Source: Dirofilaria immitis (lineage: Eukaryota > Nematoda > Chromadorea > Rhabditida > Onchocercidae). Taken from it: a stretch of DNA of 64,000 nt. The stretch lies in NCBI GenBank assembly GCA_024305405.1, contig JAKNDB010000092.1, forward strand, positions 4,307,501 to 4,371,500. The letters run 5' to 3'. The notes beneath the pieces were generated by a model. The model ran no database searches, was not told the DNA's origin, and saw only the letters and a program-made list of their open reading frames with translations. A program made the translations under genes and the position numbers. How positions within the stretch are numbered: the first letter of the stretch is position 1; the number at the start of each line of letters is the position of its first letter. Positions 1 through 14,263 of the stretch are shown here, in pieces.

Positions 1-3000
1 AACTAAATAAATGCATTAAAGTTTTGATTTTTACTTTATCTGATAAATTATGCATAACCGAAATCAGAAAATCGGACTATTAACCCAAATATTCTCCTAT
101 ATTTTAAAATAAATCTTTTTTCTTCAGCTATTCGAAAATTTCAGCATACATTTAAAAAAAAAAACATTTAGGAAACAAACTTAAAAACTATTATAAAATG
201 TTAGCTTTTAACTTTAAAAAAAAATTTGAAATAACGACAAAAATCAAAGAAAATCTGACTTCTCGCTTTTTTCCATCATTTTCATATGTATATGCATATG
301 TTATTGTTATTTACATATTTAATAAATAAATAATAAAATAATTTAAATAATTTTATTGTAATAATTAAAACCATTTTACATTACTTTCTTTCTGATTAGT
401 TTATTAATCTATGAATTACAAATATTTTTTTTAATTTTTCAGTGTTTTCAAAGTGGCAATAGGTTGAAATTGAAGGAAAGGAAAAATGAAAAAGTGGAGT
501 ATTGAAAAATCAATAATTCATATTTTTATATCCATTTTTAATTTTCATCCTATCTCATCCTCAACTTTGTTTATTGTTCTTCATCATGCATATATACACA
601 CATCTACAACAATCATGCTATTTTCTAGTCAAATAATAGATAGATAGATAATGTAATAAATATTTTAATGTTTCTTTTCCCACTTTGTTTACAATTTTTA
701 GGTTAGGTATATTTTGTCACATGCACGCATGCGCATTCATGATGCATGATGCGTGATGCATGTATTAATGCAAAAACTTGTAAGGATGAAATATTGAAAT
801 GTTTGGTTATTGTTTCATAACTTTCCTATCCAAAAAAATTTTTTACTCACTTCCTTTTTTTTTTAAAACCCTCCCATCCTATCCAACGTCCTGCCCCTTT
901 CTTTTCAACTTACCTTTATTGATTATTTGGGAATAAAACTTACCTGTCACTGATTATTGATTATTTATTAACAAAATTGTTTCTTCTTGACAAAATTACC
1001 TGATACATCTAAGTATCATTTGTTATCCGATCAATCAGTCATCGCATTTAGTCATATTGCAATAATTTTTTCTGATAAAACTGTCACCCAATCATTTGTA
1101 TTTCAAAGATTATTTGTCAAAAGTTTTGAATAATTTATGAGAAACGCATAAATTATTGTTTATATTTATATAATTCATTTAAAAATTTTTTCGATTTTTT
1201 TTCATTTTTCCTTCTTTTTTCCAAATTAAATTTATAATAAAATGCAATTCACGAAATAAAAATATTGTAAAAATATAATTATGTATAAAATCAAAAAGTA
1301 AAAAAGAGTTCGTTATGATTTGCTACTTTTACATTTTTTGAATTACTATTTGTGAAAAAAATAAATTGAAGCAATAAAATTGAACAAATTTAAGTTTAAT
1401 TTTTCAATCTCGTCTAAAAAGTTTTTTCCTTTTTTAATCCTATAATCTAAATGATTTTTATTAGCAACTATTATGGTTATAAATAATCAATATATCTGTG
1501 AATTTTACCTTTGATTATTTTGCATTTACATATATCTATAAATGATAGACTAGAAATGATAACAAGGAATGGACAAATCTCACAATAGCCTAATTATATT
1601 TATTTCATTTACGAAATATAGATCATAATAATTAATCTTAATGATGGTAAAATAATAATGTATAATATAAACATATAATTACATGAGGTATATGGCGTAT
1701 ATTAAAAATAGCACAAATATAATAATTTTATTACATATAAGTATTTAAATATACCTTTAAATAATTTATTTAAGAAAAATTTGATAATTTCAATCAATAA
1801 ATTAAGAAAATTAGAACAAAAAAATAATTGATTATTCAATTGAAAATGAAATAAAAAAGCGATACAACTATTATTTTCATCCATATGTTTTATGGAAAAG
1901 TCATTTTACAATCAAACAATCAATGATATAATCATAATTTATCAAATTTCAATTCTTCATCTATTATTCATCACTTATCTATTAGTATTCTCGAGCCAAC
2001 AAACCAATCATTCGTTTATTCATAATTTTTACATAAACTATTAGAATTAATTCTTTTTTCCTAAATTAAGTTGACATATATAAATATGATAAAATCATGA
2101 TTCCAATTATACTATTTTCAAATAGTAGTTTTTTTCTGAAATTTATTTTAGCCAATACAGACTGTACCATCTGTTTATTATTAAATGTAAAAAGGAAACA
2201 AAATTCATACTAATTAATTATTGAATGCATGCATTTTCAATTACTCAATTTAATAATTTTAGAAGAAAGAAAAATTATTAAAATTAATTCTCAAATTTGA
2301 AATTAGTAAATTCAGAAATGAATAATTTCAGTTTTTGTTCCTGACTGAATTAATAAAGAAATATTTTATTGACATATTGCTATTTATATATTAAATTAAA
2401 ATTTCCAGATATTATGTGATTTCGATGCATTGAGAATTTCTCCTCTGAATTTTTCCTTTTTTATAAGTTATGGAGTATTATTATCAAATAATTACCTCTA
2501 TTAATTATCATTTATTCAACAATATTATGTTTATCATAAATCGTTCAATATTTTAATATTTCGTATTTGATTCTTTCAATGTACGGGATAAAATTTCTTT
2601 TCTCTTTTTATTCAACTATGAAATTAAAATGACTAAATCTTAGTATACCATATATTATCATCATGTTATTACCAAATATTTTTATTAATATTCCATAATG
2701 GAATTTTCAATATTAAAATCTTATCATATCAATTATTATCATCGTTGCTATCAGAGCATATTATTAATAGTAAAAATATTTATCAACGAAGGTATCAACA
2801 TGAGAATTTTATAAAACTATACTTATATTTATCATCACTTATCTTAACAACAAAATCATCAAAGTAACGATTTTATCGTCCCATTGATTATCACTATCTT
2901 ATCATCAATAGTCAAGTAACATAAAAAAGTTCATAGACTTCAGATAAATGGAAATAAAACATATTCAAGTATTTCAGTCCTTTTGTTTTCCTATTTGTGT

Positions 3001-4620
3001 TTTATTCCATGTATTTTTCCTCTTTTTTCATATCATTATTCTTCGTTTCATATATTTGATCTGATCATTGGGTATGATTATTATTGTAATTTTTCACTGT
3101 TTTCATTTTAGTTTCATCAATCTCGACTGCATAAAGCTAGGAGAACTGAAGTATAGTTTTATCATGAATGCATATTAAACTGACAAATGTTCATCAAAAT
3201 AGATCAGATATTTAATATATGATGATAAGATAGATATATAGTTTCAGGATGGGAAAGAATAGACGATTTGGAAGTGATTTTGATTGGCAACTTGACAGCA
3301 TACTATCGCACATCATTATTCAATTCTTTTCGAATACTTTTATTATCATTATTATTTTTATTGTTCATCATTAATATTATTATTGCTATAATAATCATAA
3401 TTAATTACTATAATGTATTATTTATCATTAGTATTATAAGTTACTATTATCAGTATTATAATAATTATTAATTAGTATAATTGTTAATACTGTTGTTGCC
3501 ACCATTATTATTATTATTTTAATTAAGTAAAACTTATTTTTCATTTTTTCAAAAAGCAATTAAAGAGAAAAGAAAGAAAAAAAATAGATACGTCAATCAT
3601 TTCAATTCTTATTTGTCCTACTTATATATATATGTTACTATCCGTTTTCTTTTTATTTATTCTTTTTTTTCAAACTTTTTCATTCTTCTTGACTTGGCTC
3701 GACTTCGCTTGGCTCAATTGTTTGTTCGATTCTTTCTTTTTGTTATTTTATTAATATCTTTTATTGAAAGGAAATAAATTGAGCTAACAATGCTAATTGT
3801 AATACTTAAAAACAACGATAATTAGCAGTTTTGAATATTCATTCATTGATTTTATCTTTTTTGCATTTCAATTTGGATAAATTCGATTAACAATTTTATG
3901 TAAGATTGTTTGAAACAACTTTTTTTTCAATAATTTTAAAATACTAAATTAGTTTAAATTGAATATATTTGTATAATCTAAAAACATGAATAACCAAATA
4001 TATATAATATATATTCAGTTATAGTTATATATATTCAATTATATTTATACGTAACTAATAAAAATTAAAATAGCAGAGATAATAATGATTTGGAAGTAAT
4101 GAAAAATTATACTATGAGACTACATGGAAGTATACAATTATTTAATTATCATTCGTTTTTATTTTCCTTTAAACTTTCATTGTTCATTTCAGGTTCTTTT
4201 AACGTTAATCTGCTTTTTTATTAATCTCAGGCTATCACTTTTTGCCTCTTTTCTCCTCTTCTTTACTTGCATTATAATTTACCGTATATCAGTAGAAATT
4301 TCCATCTATAATTATCGTTAAATTCGCTTCCTATCCAACTATTTGAAGGTAAACGATGAAACGTATTTGATAATGATTAGGATAAATTAGCAAAATTTAT
4401 ACTTAACCTTTCGTAATTTCTTTACAATTATCTGCTAATACAACAATTTCATTTTACCTAATAAGTGGTGTTTGGTTTACTCGTTGATTATTTGGTGGTA
4501 AATATATTATATATATTCAACCTTCTGATCTTTGTAAAATATTTAAGAGAAAAACTTTTTGTTTAAATTTAAATTAACAAAATTGTAAAAGAAACGGATA
4601 ATTATCGGAAACAGTCAAAA

Positions 4621-4623
<3 letters not shown>

Positions 4624-4685
<62 letters not shown>

Positions 4686-4690
4686 AACAT

Positions 4691-4723
<33 letters not shown>

Positions 4724-4771
4724 CACGCATATACACAAACATAAATACATATATATATATATATATATATA
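4624..4771. repeat. compound (CA)n/(CATA)n/(TA)n microsatellite
   Basis: An uninterrupted CA tract is followed by CACATA and CATACATA units and ends in a TA tract. It is non-coding. Confidence 0.95.
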
Positions 4772-5037
4772 CGTATAAATATAATTAAAAAAAAATGGAT
4801 AGAGAGAGGTAAATCGATTAATTATAATTGAAATTGAAAATTATGATTAGTATTTGAAATAAAAGTAAATATAGGAAGAAGGAAGCGGAAGAAGAAGGAA
4901 TGAAAAAAGAGAAGAGATTTAGAAAGGAGGAATGGAAAACAGGAACGATTCTCTGGATCGTCTACTAATTCTCGCTTTGCTGTAAAGAAAGCAAACTTTT
5001 CTCGTTTTCCCACGAGAAAACGGTGATATCCCTTGTA

Positions 5038-5135
5038 TATGTGTGTCAGTGTGTATGTGAGTATATATGTATGTATGTATGTGTGTGAGTGTGTGTGTGT
5101 GTATATGTGTATATGTAGTGTATGTATGTGTCAGC
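5038..5135. repeat. (TG)n/(TATG)n microsatellite
   Basis: Alternating TG and TATG units. Together with the CA tract at 4624 it forms opposite-polarity purine/pyrimidine tracts about 400 bases apart. Related TATG-rich stretches occur at about 5230-5275. Confidence 0.9.
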
Positions 5136-5599
5136 TGTGTATCGATGTGCATGTGATTATAAGCTTTCGTGTTGTAAATTAAACTTTCTTTTTCTATTTC
5201 TTCATCTTCTTTTTGACTGTTGTGTTATAATATATGTAAATGTATGTATTTGTGTATGTATATGTGTATGCATGTGGATTAGTAAAAATAATCATTTTTT
5301 AGTCATAAATAAGTGATAATATTAACAGATATGATTCGATGAAAACGAAGAAAACTATATGAATATGATCATTATTATTATCACCACGATCACATAGCAT
5401 CAATCATTACAGATAATTCACCAATATTATCATTATCGATAAGACAGGAGAAGGAGAAGGAGGAGAAGGAAGAGGAAGAGGGAGGAAGATTGAAGGATTT
5501 GAGGAGGAAGAATAAACTAAATTAAGCTAAACTAAACTGCAAAAACAACTGTAAAATAACAGAAGGCAAGCTAAAACCAACTATCCCAAGTGAATCGCT

Positions 5600-5634
5600 T
5601 ATTGTATGTATATGCGAATATGTATGTATGTATT

Positions 5635-5672
<38 letters not shown>

Positions 5673-5735
5673 TTCGTGTGTTTGTGTATATGTATGTGTA
5701 TGTCTATATGTATGTGTGTATATATGTATATGTTG
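5600..5735. repeat. (TG)n microsatellite with TATG flanks
   Basis: A pure TG core at about 5637-5668 is flanked by TATG and TGTATA units. Confidence 0.92.
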
Positions 5736-5838
5736 TTGTTGTGCGTTTTGAACTAAACATAATTTTTGAAACGGCTTTTCGTTTCAGTTTTAGCTTAGTT
5801 CAATTTTGAAAAGGAATTATGAAAGGAGGTGTGTACCT

Positions 5839-6060
5839 TTCTTCATTCCGTTCATTCCATTCCGTTCATTCCATTCCGTTCATTCCATTCCGTTCATTCC
5901 ATTCATTTATTCCATTCATTTATTCCATTCATTCATTCCATTCATTCATTTCATTCATTCATTCTATTCATTCCATTTATTCCATTCATTCATTCCATTC
6001 ATTCATTCCATTCATTCATTCCATTCATTCATTCCATTCATTCATTCCATTCCATTCCTT
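5839..6060. repeat. ATTC/ATTCC tandem array
   Basis: Tandem CATTC and TTCATTCC units, with GTTC variants at the 5' end. All three forward frames stay open and give repetitive His-Ser-Phe-Ile-Pro peptides, so the overlapping open frames here are repeat artefacts. The array lies between TG-rich DNA and plain AT-rich DNA. Confidence 0.92.
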
Positions 6061-7924
6061 CGTTCCTCCTTTTCATTTCAATCCTTCTTTTAACTATCTT
6101 TGAAATCTATGAAAATTTTGTTAAAAAAATTTTGATTCAAATTTAAATGAAAAAATGAAATTGAGATTTGGTAAGATACCCTAAAGTTTGTTCATTCCTT
6201 TCATAATTCCTTCGTGTTTCATTCTTCTAACTGTTATCTTATGAAATTTGTTTTGTTGTAAAAAAAAAAGTTCAGACATTAAAAAGGGGAAGAGGAAGAG
6301 AAAAAGAAAAAGAAGGAGAAGAAGAGAATAAGTAAAGTTGAGATTTGAAACGATGCCGCAAAGTTTATAGCGATTATTTCATATAAACAATACTTTGCTT
6401 TTCTATCATTCGTACTTCTCTTATTTTTTTTTCCAAATTATCCGATGTTTTTTGCGCTTTTTAAAAGCCGCAAGCAATGAGGAAGACGCGGGAGAAGAGA
6501 AAAGCGGGGAAAAAGGAAATGAGAAGGAAGAATTCCGCTTGCCTGTAGAAAGATAAATAATAATTGAGATGTTAGGAGAAATTGAAATTTTTGATAATTT
6601 AGTTGCTGATAGTTAACTACCACTAACTATCAACAACTAAATTAGATTTCACCCAATATATTCAATTTACAATTATCATTATCATTATCTTTGTCATTAT
6701 CATAATTAACTAATTATCATTATTACTATTTATATTGAATTATGCTGGTACATTTCATTCGGTATTTACTTCAATTTTTAATAAATAAACCTTTAAATCA
6801 GCATATTAATTAATAATGCAAAAAAATCTGTTGAAGGGAAGACAAATTCGAGAATTATCCGATAATCTAATTGCATCTAATAATATCGTTCTTGAAAAAA
6901 GAAAAACAAACTTGGAATCAGTTACTATTCTATTATTTTTTCTATGAATGTAGTAGTTTATCATATAGAATCAATGACGTATTAATAATTAAGTCATTTT
7001 ATATAATTCATCTGTGGATTGAATTGTTGTCTTTTACGTCATTGAAATTGATCGTTTTATTAAAGTAGTATTACTTGTATTCAAATTGTATTATACACAT
7101 ACAGACACATGTATGTTAGTTTTATTTAAATATACAGTGGTAATAGTAGGTCTGTCATTGCTGTATTATGTAACTTTTATAACTATTTATACATTTAAAC
7201 TTTTAAATAAAACTAGGATCGAGTTTTTTAAAATTACATATAAAAAATATATAGAAGTATGCAGAAAAAATATTAGATCTTAGCTTTACTTAAATATAAA
7301 ATACCAATATAGGCCAATCACTTTTGTGTGCTTTTATATATACAACTGATATGTATTTAGCGCCTTAAAATGAGCCAAGTTATAATAAACAGGCCTAGTG
7401 AAGTAGCAGCAAGCATGATGTTGATTTTGCAAATGTTAGGAATGACTATAACTTCCGGCTTTCTTCTCCGTCTTCTTTCTTCTATACTATCCATTAAAGT
7501 CTTCTTGTCATACCCATTCGAGAAATGGGTGGGTAAATGGCATCAAATGCCGCCGATATGGTATTGATTTTTTTGTAAATAGCATTTCGAGAATAACAAC
7601 ATTTCGATATATACAAGCAATAGAATATTATAGAGTATTTCAAATTTTCATACTACAAATCAGTATAATAATTCATGAAATAAAAATAGTATATTAGAAA
7701 GCAGGGAAGCGGCAAAAGAGAAAATGAAAAAGGAGAAGAAAGGAAGTATGCAGAAACATGTAATAGAAGGATAGGAGGACATATTTCAGATTTAGAAGAT
7801 ATCATATAATAGATTCTAATCATTGAACTACAACTAATAGTAGTAGTCATCATCATAGAAGGAAATTAAATATATAATGCAAAATGAAATTACTATCCAA
7901 ATAAGAATTTCGAGAAAAACAAAC

Positions 7925-8066
7925 AAACATATATAAATCGGATAAGAATGATACAGATCATTGAAGATTGTTATTGTTGTTGATAACTAAACATTTATAA
8001 GCGGATAAGGATTGATAGAGATCATTGAAGATTATTTATGTTGTTAGTTATTATTGTTTGATATAT
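7925..8066. repeat. diverged tandem duplication, period about 63 bp
   Basis: Two adjacent units share the sequence pattern CGGATAAG...GATCATTGAAGATT...TTGTTGTT, with the CGGATAAG core at about 7939 and 8002. Several substitutions separate the units. Confidence 0.75.
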
Positions 8067-8829
8067 AGGATAAGATATAGGAGTATGAAAAAAAACTGAT
8101 CGGATTATGATTAAACTTGGATTGATAATTTTTGCTTACTATTTATTATAACTATTAATGTTGTTCTTGTGATAATTTACTATCACTCCTACTGTTATCA
8201 CTATCCTATAATTAAGATAAGATTTGGAGAAAAATAAAAGACTATAGGATGAGTAAGAATAGGATAAAAGAAATTATAGAGATTACAATTTTAATTATTA
8301 TTTTTGTCTACATATGTATGTGTGGATGTATGTGTAGGCTTATGCGTGGATATATGTATATGTGTGGGTGCTTGTGTGCAGTCATCTGTCTGTATAAATA
8401 ATGCTTCATCTGGCCAAGCTTTTCCGATCGAAAACCTAACAACTATTCCATTTCCTCCTTCTCCACCCTTTCAATCTTCATTCCCGACACATAACTAACC
8501 ATACTACTTGAATATTGTTTGTGCCTACAATTCACACAACAGACACAACACACATGGGGAGCGCGCAATTATCCTAGGCCTCACAATCACAAGTATGCAT
8601 CGTCAGTTAGGCCTGATGTGTAGGACCATAAGCAACAACCATAGCTTAGGCATTCCCTTTAGCATTTCTATTGATTTCCTCTCTTATTTCGCTTCTTCCT
8701 CCTTTTAGCCTACTTTACGATTTCTAAAGCCTGTACAGTATATCATAATTAAAATTATATCCTAGATATCTTCCTAACCAAACAAATCAAACTTGGCCTA
8801 GATAATTTCGCCAAGCAAATGATTAAAAT

Positions 8830-9275
8830 TGTATAAATCTCGGGTAATCTGAAATTTTGTTATTTGATTGATATCCGATATATAGTTACTTGAAAAGTGG
8901 CGATATACTGCAGAAGAATATTTCAATATTATTGCTACTATTTCTGTTTAGTTCTTCTTAAATTAAATAATCAATTCTTGACGATAAATAAATCGGAATT
9001 ATTCAAATCATAGTTTGAATTATGCATTGAAATTCTAGCCAAATAAGTGTAATTAAAAAGACTTAAATTCCAATCATTAATAAATCGGAAGATTTGTCAT
9101 TTGACTAATATTCGATTTGTAATTATCGCAAAATCGGTGATATATTATTACAAAGGAATGAATATTTTGACGCTACTGTTGAGTGTTATTATCTATTTAG
9201 TTTGTTTTAAAATAAATAAACTCAAATTCTTGAAAGTGAATAAATCGCACTGTTTGATCATAGTTGATAATATCG
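8830..9275. repeat. diverged tandem duplication, period about 237 bp
   Basis: The segment beginning near 8850 recurs near 9090. Shared landmarks include ATTTGAYTRATATYCGAT (about 8861 and 9098), a GGCGATATA/CGGTGATATA block, a GCTACTRTT block, and AATTCTTGA followed by AATAAATCG near the end of each unit. Many substitutions show an old duplication. No coding potential is shared. Confidence 0.7.
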
Positions 9276-10384
9276 ATAGTTCTAACCATTTGATATAGAT
9301 TAAACGAATGATATCTAGGAGGATTTCGATAAGTTGATATCTGGCGTTTCTAATAGTCATATCTGGCGTATATTTATTGATGTTATTATTGTATTACTCA
9401 GAATAATTCTCGGCTAGTCCCGATGAATTAAAAAATGATAGCTTTACGAAGAAAAAGAAATAGCTTGTTAATTAATGTTCAAATATTAAGCTTAGTTACG
9501 AAGTTTCTTTTTTAAAAAAATCTGATTCAAAACAAGCATATCAAAATTTTCTTGTTAAATACTTGAAGTTTGAATAATTTTATCAATCTTTGTTCAAGAA
9601 ATTTTTCAAATTTCCTTCTCAAATTTCCTTCAATCATTAGTATCAAGAAAAAAGCAATGAAAAAAATGATTTAAGAGAATGGAAGAAATTGAAAGTTTTG
9701 AAATTTTTTCCTACGAAAGGTGACAAAAGAAAAATGAAGTACTTTATCTGTTAAAAATTTGGCATAAAAAATTTCAACTTTGAAATTTCATCTATTGTAA
9801 ATGTTATCTACAGATGTATTCGCTTATGAAAATAAAATAAATTTTACTCTGCTATTAGAGATTCCCGACATCCGAGAGACATCCAAATAAAATTGCCTTT
9901 CTTTATAATTTTAACTTTCCATGTCTTTCTTCCTTTATTACCACAAAAAATCCTTTCAAATGTAAATCGTAACTGAAAATTTTTAAATTGTTTTTTGTGT
10001 ACGACATTTTTAAATTATTGAACTTTCATTTTTTTTCTTTTTTTGCATAATTTAAGAATTATTTTATAATATTTCATATTACATTAAAGTAATATGAGAT
10101 AAATAAAGAAAACGAATTATTCGATGATGCTTATTGATATGATATTATCATAACTAATCATTATCTATTTTCTTGAATGGTGATTATTGCTCCTTATTGA
10201 TATCATTATTATTATTGTCATTATACTCGAGATTATACGAATTGCTTCTCGAATATTTTAACATTACAAATGGAACATGGTAAGTTTATTGTATTTTTGT
10301 TTTAGGATTTTTTCTTTGTATTTCAGCCAGTTTTATCCTTGTAACTAAGATAAAGCGTGGAAAGGAAGAACAGCTGGCAAATTT

Positions 10385-10419
10385 ATGATGATGGTGATGA
10401 CAATGATGATGGTGATAGT

Positions 10420-10487
<68 letters not shown>

Positions 10488-10490
10488 CTA

Positions 10491-10534
<44 letters not shown>

Positions 10535-10548
10535 AATAATAATAATAA
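10385..10548. repeat. (GAT)n trinucleotide microsatellite
   Basis: A long nearly pure GAT run ending in AAT units. It yields poly-Asp on the + strand and poly-Ile/His on the - strand, so the open frames overlapping it are artefacts. Confidence 0.95.
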
Positions 10549-11465
10549 TGATGTTAATGATGATAAATGATGGAAGTTGGTAGTATGGAAGTAGTGATTG
10601 ATTCAATTCAGGATATTAATAGATTTTGTTGTAAGAGCTATTTGCATGGTATAGTAGGATGCAGTTAGCAACGGCTGAGTTAGTTCTTACTTTTGGTCTT
10701 GATGGTTTGTCGTCGTTTTTCTCGAAGTCCAATCAAATTTTGTGTAGTGCGAGAGTCTGTCTTGTGCTACTACTCTTATGCTATCACTCCCTTCCTCTTC
10801 TCTACCTCATTTTTTCAATCTTCTTATGTCCTATTGGGCTTCAATTCCGTTTCCATGATGCTTATGCGGTTGACAGGCAAGAAGGTACCACAAGGCCTTC
10901 TTGAAGAGTCCTGTATTGATCTTTGGTACAAATATATTTTATAATACCCTATGGTTAAAAGCTTGTCCCATTCCCTATAACATACTTCTGTCTCTTTTTC
11001 ATTCGTCTTGCCGTTTTATCTGCCTGTTTGTGTTGTATTACTCTATCCCTCCTTATTTGGCTAGCTGGCAACGCTGTCTGACTTAACGAGCCAAGTAAAG
11101 ACTCTAAAGCTTTTTATCATTTTACCGGACAATTCTGTCATCCTTCTGAAGGCAACAAAACAAGCCGGCAAGCTATTATTTATTTATTTATTTTTTTCAT
11201 TGTATTTTTGAGTTTATATTACGAATAATTTCCATAACTTATCCATTTTTTATTTTATCTAATTTCTTTTCCTATCAATTTATCTTTTATAATCTTCAAA
11301 TTATCAAAAATGCTTACTGTTCAAGGAATTATTTTGAATGCATTTAAAATAATCCTAATTTATCCATCTCTTACATTTTGTATCGTCAATTTACTTTTCA
11401 ATAATTTATCTAATTTTGAAATTATTTTTAGTTTATCGCAAGTGTTTATTATATCAAAAAGATAG

Positions 11466-11503
11466 TATCAATAATAATAATAACAATAATAATAATAATA
11501 ATG

Positions 11504-11575
<72 letters not shown>
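11466..11575. repeat. (AAT)n microsatellite
   Basis: A nearly pure AAT run with a few AAC and GAT interruptions at its 5' end. It is followed at about 11705-11790 by a degenerate TTG/TTA-rich stretch. Confidence 0.95.
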
Positions 11576-11576
<1 letters not shown>

Positions 11577-12397
11577 TCGATAGGGAGAATAATTCATATT
11601 TTTAATACTAATAATTATTGCTTTTATTAATTATTTCTAGTGTTGAAAATTTCAACTTTTATTAATATTGTCATTTCTATCTGTTTCTTCTATTATTGTT
11701 TTCTAGTGTTATTGTTGTTACTATTATTCTTGTTGTTATTATTGTCCCGTTGTTATCGTTATTGTTATTGTTATTGTTATTTCTGTTGTTGTTTTGTTAC
11801 TTTTGTTGATATTAATATTACGTCGAATAAATAATGTCAGCCTATTTTTTACGAATAAAATCTATAAAATAATAAAGGCTAATGATAAGATTATGATAAA
11901 AATATCATCATTTTTTATTAGCGTTGATCAAATCAAACAAAAGGAAAAGAAAAAAAGTAATCAGGAAATATTATTAAATTATGTCCATGTACGGTTTTAT
12001 ATTTCTTTCATTTTTATTAAATTTTTTAAAAAATATCATAGCAATTTCTATTTTCATTTATAAAAATAGCAAAGAATGAATAAATGAATGGGTAGAAGAG
12101 AGAATGGAAGAAAGGGGAGAGGAAGGGAAAGAAAAAATTCTAATTTACAAGTTGACAAACTTACTCGAGAACTCTTATGAATAAATCTCATACAGCATAA
12201 TCTCAGTGTAATCGAATAGGAAAAAAGGCAAAGAAAAAAAAACTCGTCAAAAATTGTAATTATCATTGTCACTGTATTGTTGTTGATAGTATTTCTCTTA
12301 TCATAATATACGTCAATTCTTTGTTATATTATCTCTCCTTTGTCGATATGATCATTGTTTGCGATGTTGATAGAATGATAGTTGTTTATTCAAATTC

Positions 12398-12398
<1 letters not shown>

Positions 12399-12448
<50 letters not shown>
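12399..12448. repeat. (AAT)n microsatellite
   Basis: Pure AAT run of about 50 bases in non-coding DNA. Confidence 0.95.
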
Positions 12449-12452
<4 letters not shown>

Positions 12453-13480
12453 AATATTTAAATAAGAATTTTTCAGTGGGTGCATGCATTTACTTAAACA
12501 TAGTTGAAAATATTAGTATTTTGTATTAATATTTTACTACGATGCAAAATAACATTAGATAACATTATGTTCTTTTTTAATATTCTTCCGATATACAGGC
12601 ATAAATGAGTATTTTTGAAATTTAATATATTTGAAATTTGTTAAAGAATTCCCTTCATTAGAAAAATCTAATCAATAAAAATAAAAATCTACTTTTTTTT
12701 CTCACATCATTCGAATCGTTTTCATTTTCCTAAACTTTTACTTCCAGTAATTACTGCTCCATTTCTTCTCTTCATTCATCCAAATACATCATATTTGAAA
12801 TTGAAAATTTTTACAAAAAAAAGTGACAATAAAAATCGAAGAAAAAATGGAAGGAGGAGATGGAATATGAATTGATAAAAGGAAAAAAAAATGAAGAATA
12901 AAATCCAATCTTTTCCTTAACACTTTTCATATTTTCAAAAAAATTAATTATCGTGAAATAAGATGTACATATTATTTTTACAAATAAGTTTACTTGCAAA
13001 TTCTTACAATAAACTAAAAACAGTAGTAATCGAAAAAGGTATAATTAAATTTAAAAACCAAATTTTATATTATCTTTTGTGAATAAACTTTATACATAAT
13101 TAATTCTAAATTTTCCCATGAATTAATAATGTTTGTAATCACAATAATGTTAGTAGTAGCATCAAACTTTCCTTCAACATTTTTTTCCCATTTTCTTTAA
13201 GTGTTCAATCCGACAATACCGATCATTACCATCACATCATCCCACAGTTATCAAGGACTGTTACCGTGGGGGTGGAAAGACTTTCTTCTATCAACATCGA
13301 TACATGACAATATTCTGCTCTTTTCAAAACTGTCCATCCATCTATCCATCCATCCAACCATCAAGGAGAAACATGTCCGCCGTGTCATCACCCGTTTCTC
13401 ATTATATGGGAGAGGAACGAGGACGTGGCTTATATCTATCCATCTCTCTAGGATATATGTATTATAATATATAGATGTAT

Positions 13481-13505
13481 ATATATGTGTATGTATGTGT
13501 GTATG

Positions 13506-13536
<31 letters not shown>

Positions 13537-13555
13537 GTGTGTGTATGTATGTGTG
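13481..13555. repeat. (TG)n/(TATG)n microsatellite
   Basis: TG core flanked by TATG units, just downstream of a less AT-rich island at about 13200-13440. Confidence 0.92.
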
Positions 13556-13834
13556 CCTATATTCGCGTGGGTGTTTGTCACATACATCCTAATCCTGTAA
13601 GGACAAGGAAATGATACAGATATACAAATAAGGATGACTTCTTCTTTTCTTCCCTTGGCAATCTTATTTCATTTCATTAAAATACGATGATGATTAGCTC
13701 ATATTTCAATTTTTTATCCCAACAAAAAGTATTGTTAAAAAGAAAAAAAATTTAATTTTTTGGTTTTAATTTTACAAAATTTATATTCAATTTCGTTGAA
13801 GAAAATTCTTAATTTTCAATGATGCCAAGTTATT

Positions 13835-13973
13835 CATCATCATCATCATCATTATCATCATCATCATTATTATCATCATCGTCATCATCATCATCATCAT
13901 TATCATTATCATCATCTCCATTATCACCATCATTATTATCATCATTATCATCATCATTATCATTGTCATCATC

Positions 13974-14005
<32 letters not shown>

Positions 14006-14025
14006 TATCATTATCATTATCACCT
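13835..14025. repeat. (TCA)n trinucleotide tract 5' of the zinc-finger gene
   Basis: TCA and TTA triplets in the same phase-like register as the poly-Ser coding tract that starts at about 14320. It sits upstream of the proposed trans-splice acceptor and inside an open frame beginning at an ATG at 13819 that ends at 14109 without joining the gene. I treat it as non-coding flanking repeat. Confidence 0.9.
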
Positions 14026-14221
14026 CATATGATTATTGCCAGATTCTTGGCTATATTGCCATTAAAAGACGACAACGACGACAGCGATCCGGTGTACTAT
14101 TATTGCTAATTTGGAAAATTGATGAATAATTTTTTGTTTATTGGTAATCCGAGAATTGCTTCGAGAAAAAGGAAAAACGGTTTTAAGCTGTACGGAATTT
14201 TTTTCCTTGTATCAGTATAGA

Positions 14222-14255
<34 letters not shown>

Positions 14256-14262
14256 GTTATTA
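14222..14262. repeat. (TTA)n microsatellite
   Basis: Pure TTA run directly before the pyrimidine-rich acceptor of the zinc-finger gene. Confidence 0.93.
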
Positions 14263-14263
14263 T

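Noticed and set aside
4624..6060. CRISPR-like array
   Set aside because: Units are simple 2-5 base repeats with no spacer/repeat alternation, in a eukaryotic setting.
5806..6146. Three overlapping + strand open frames of about 100 codons
   Set aside because: All arise from the ATTC/ATTCC array, which is stop-free in every frame.
10286..10606. Open frame on the minus strand (poly-Ile/His) and its + strand poly-Asp partner
   Set aside because: Both are translations of the GAT microsatellite with no flanking coding signal.
13819..14109. Upstream poly-Ser open frame as an extra first exon of the zinc-finger gene
   Set aside because: It ends in a stop before the acceptor at 14284 and has no donor leading in phase to exon 1.
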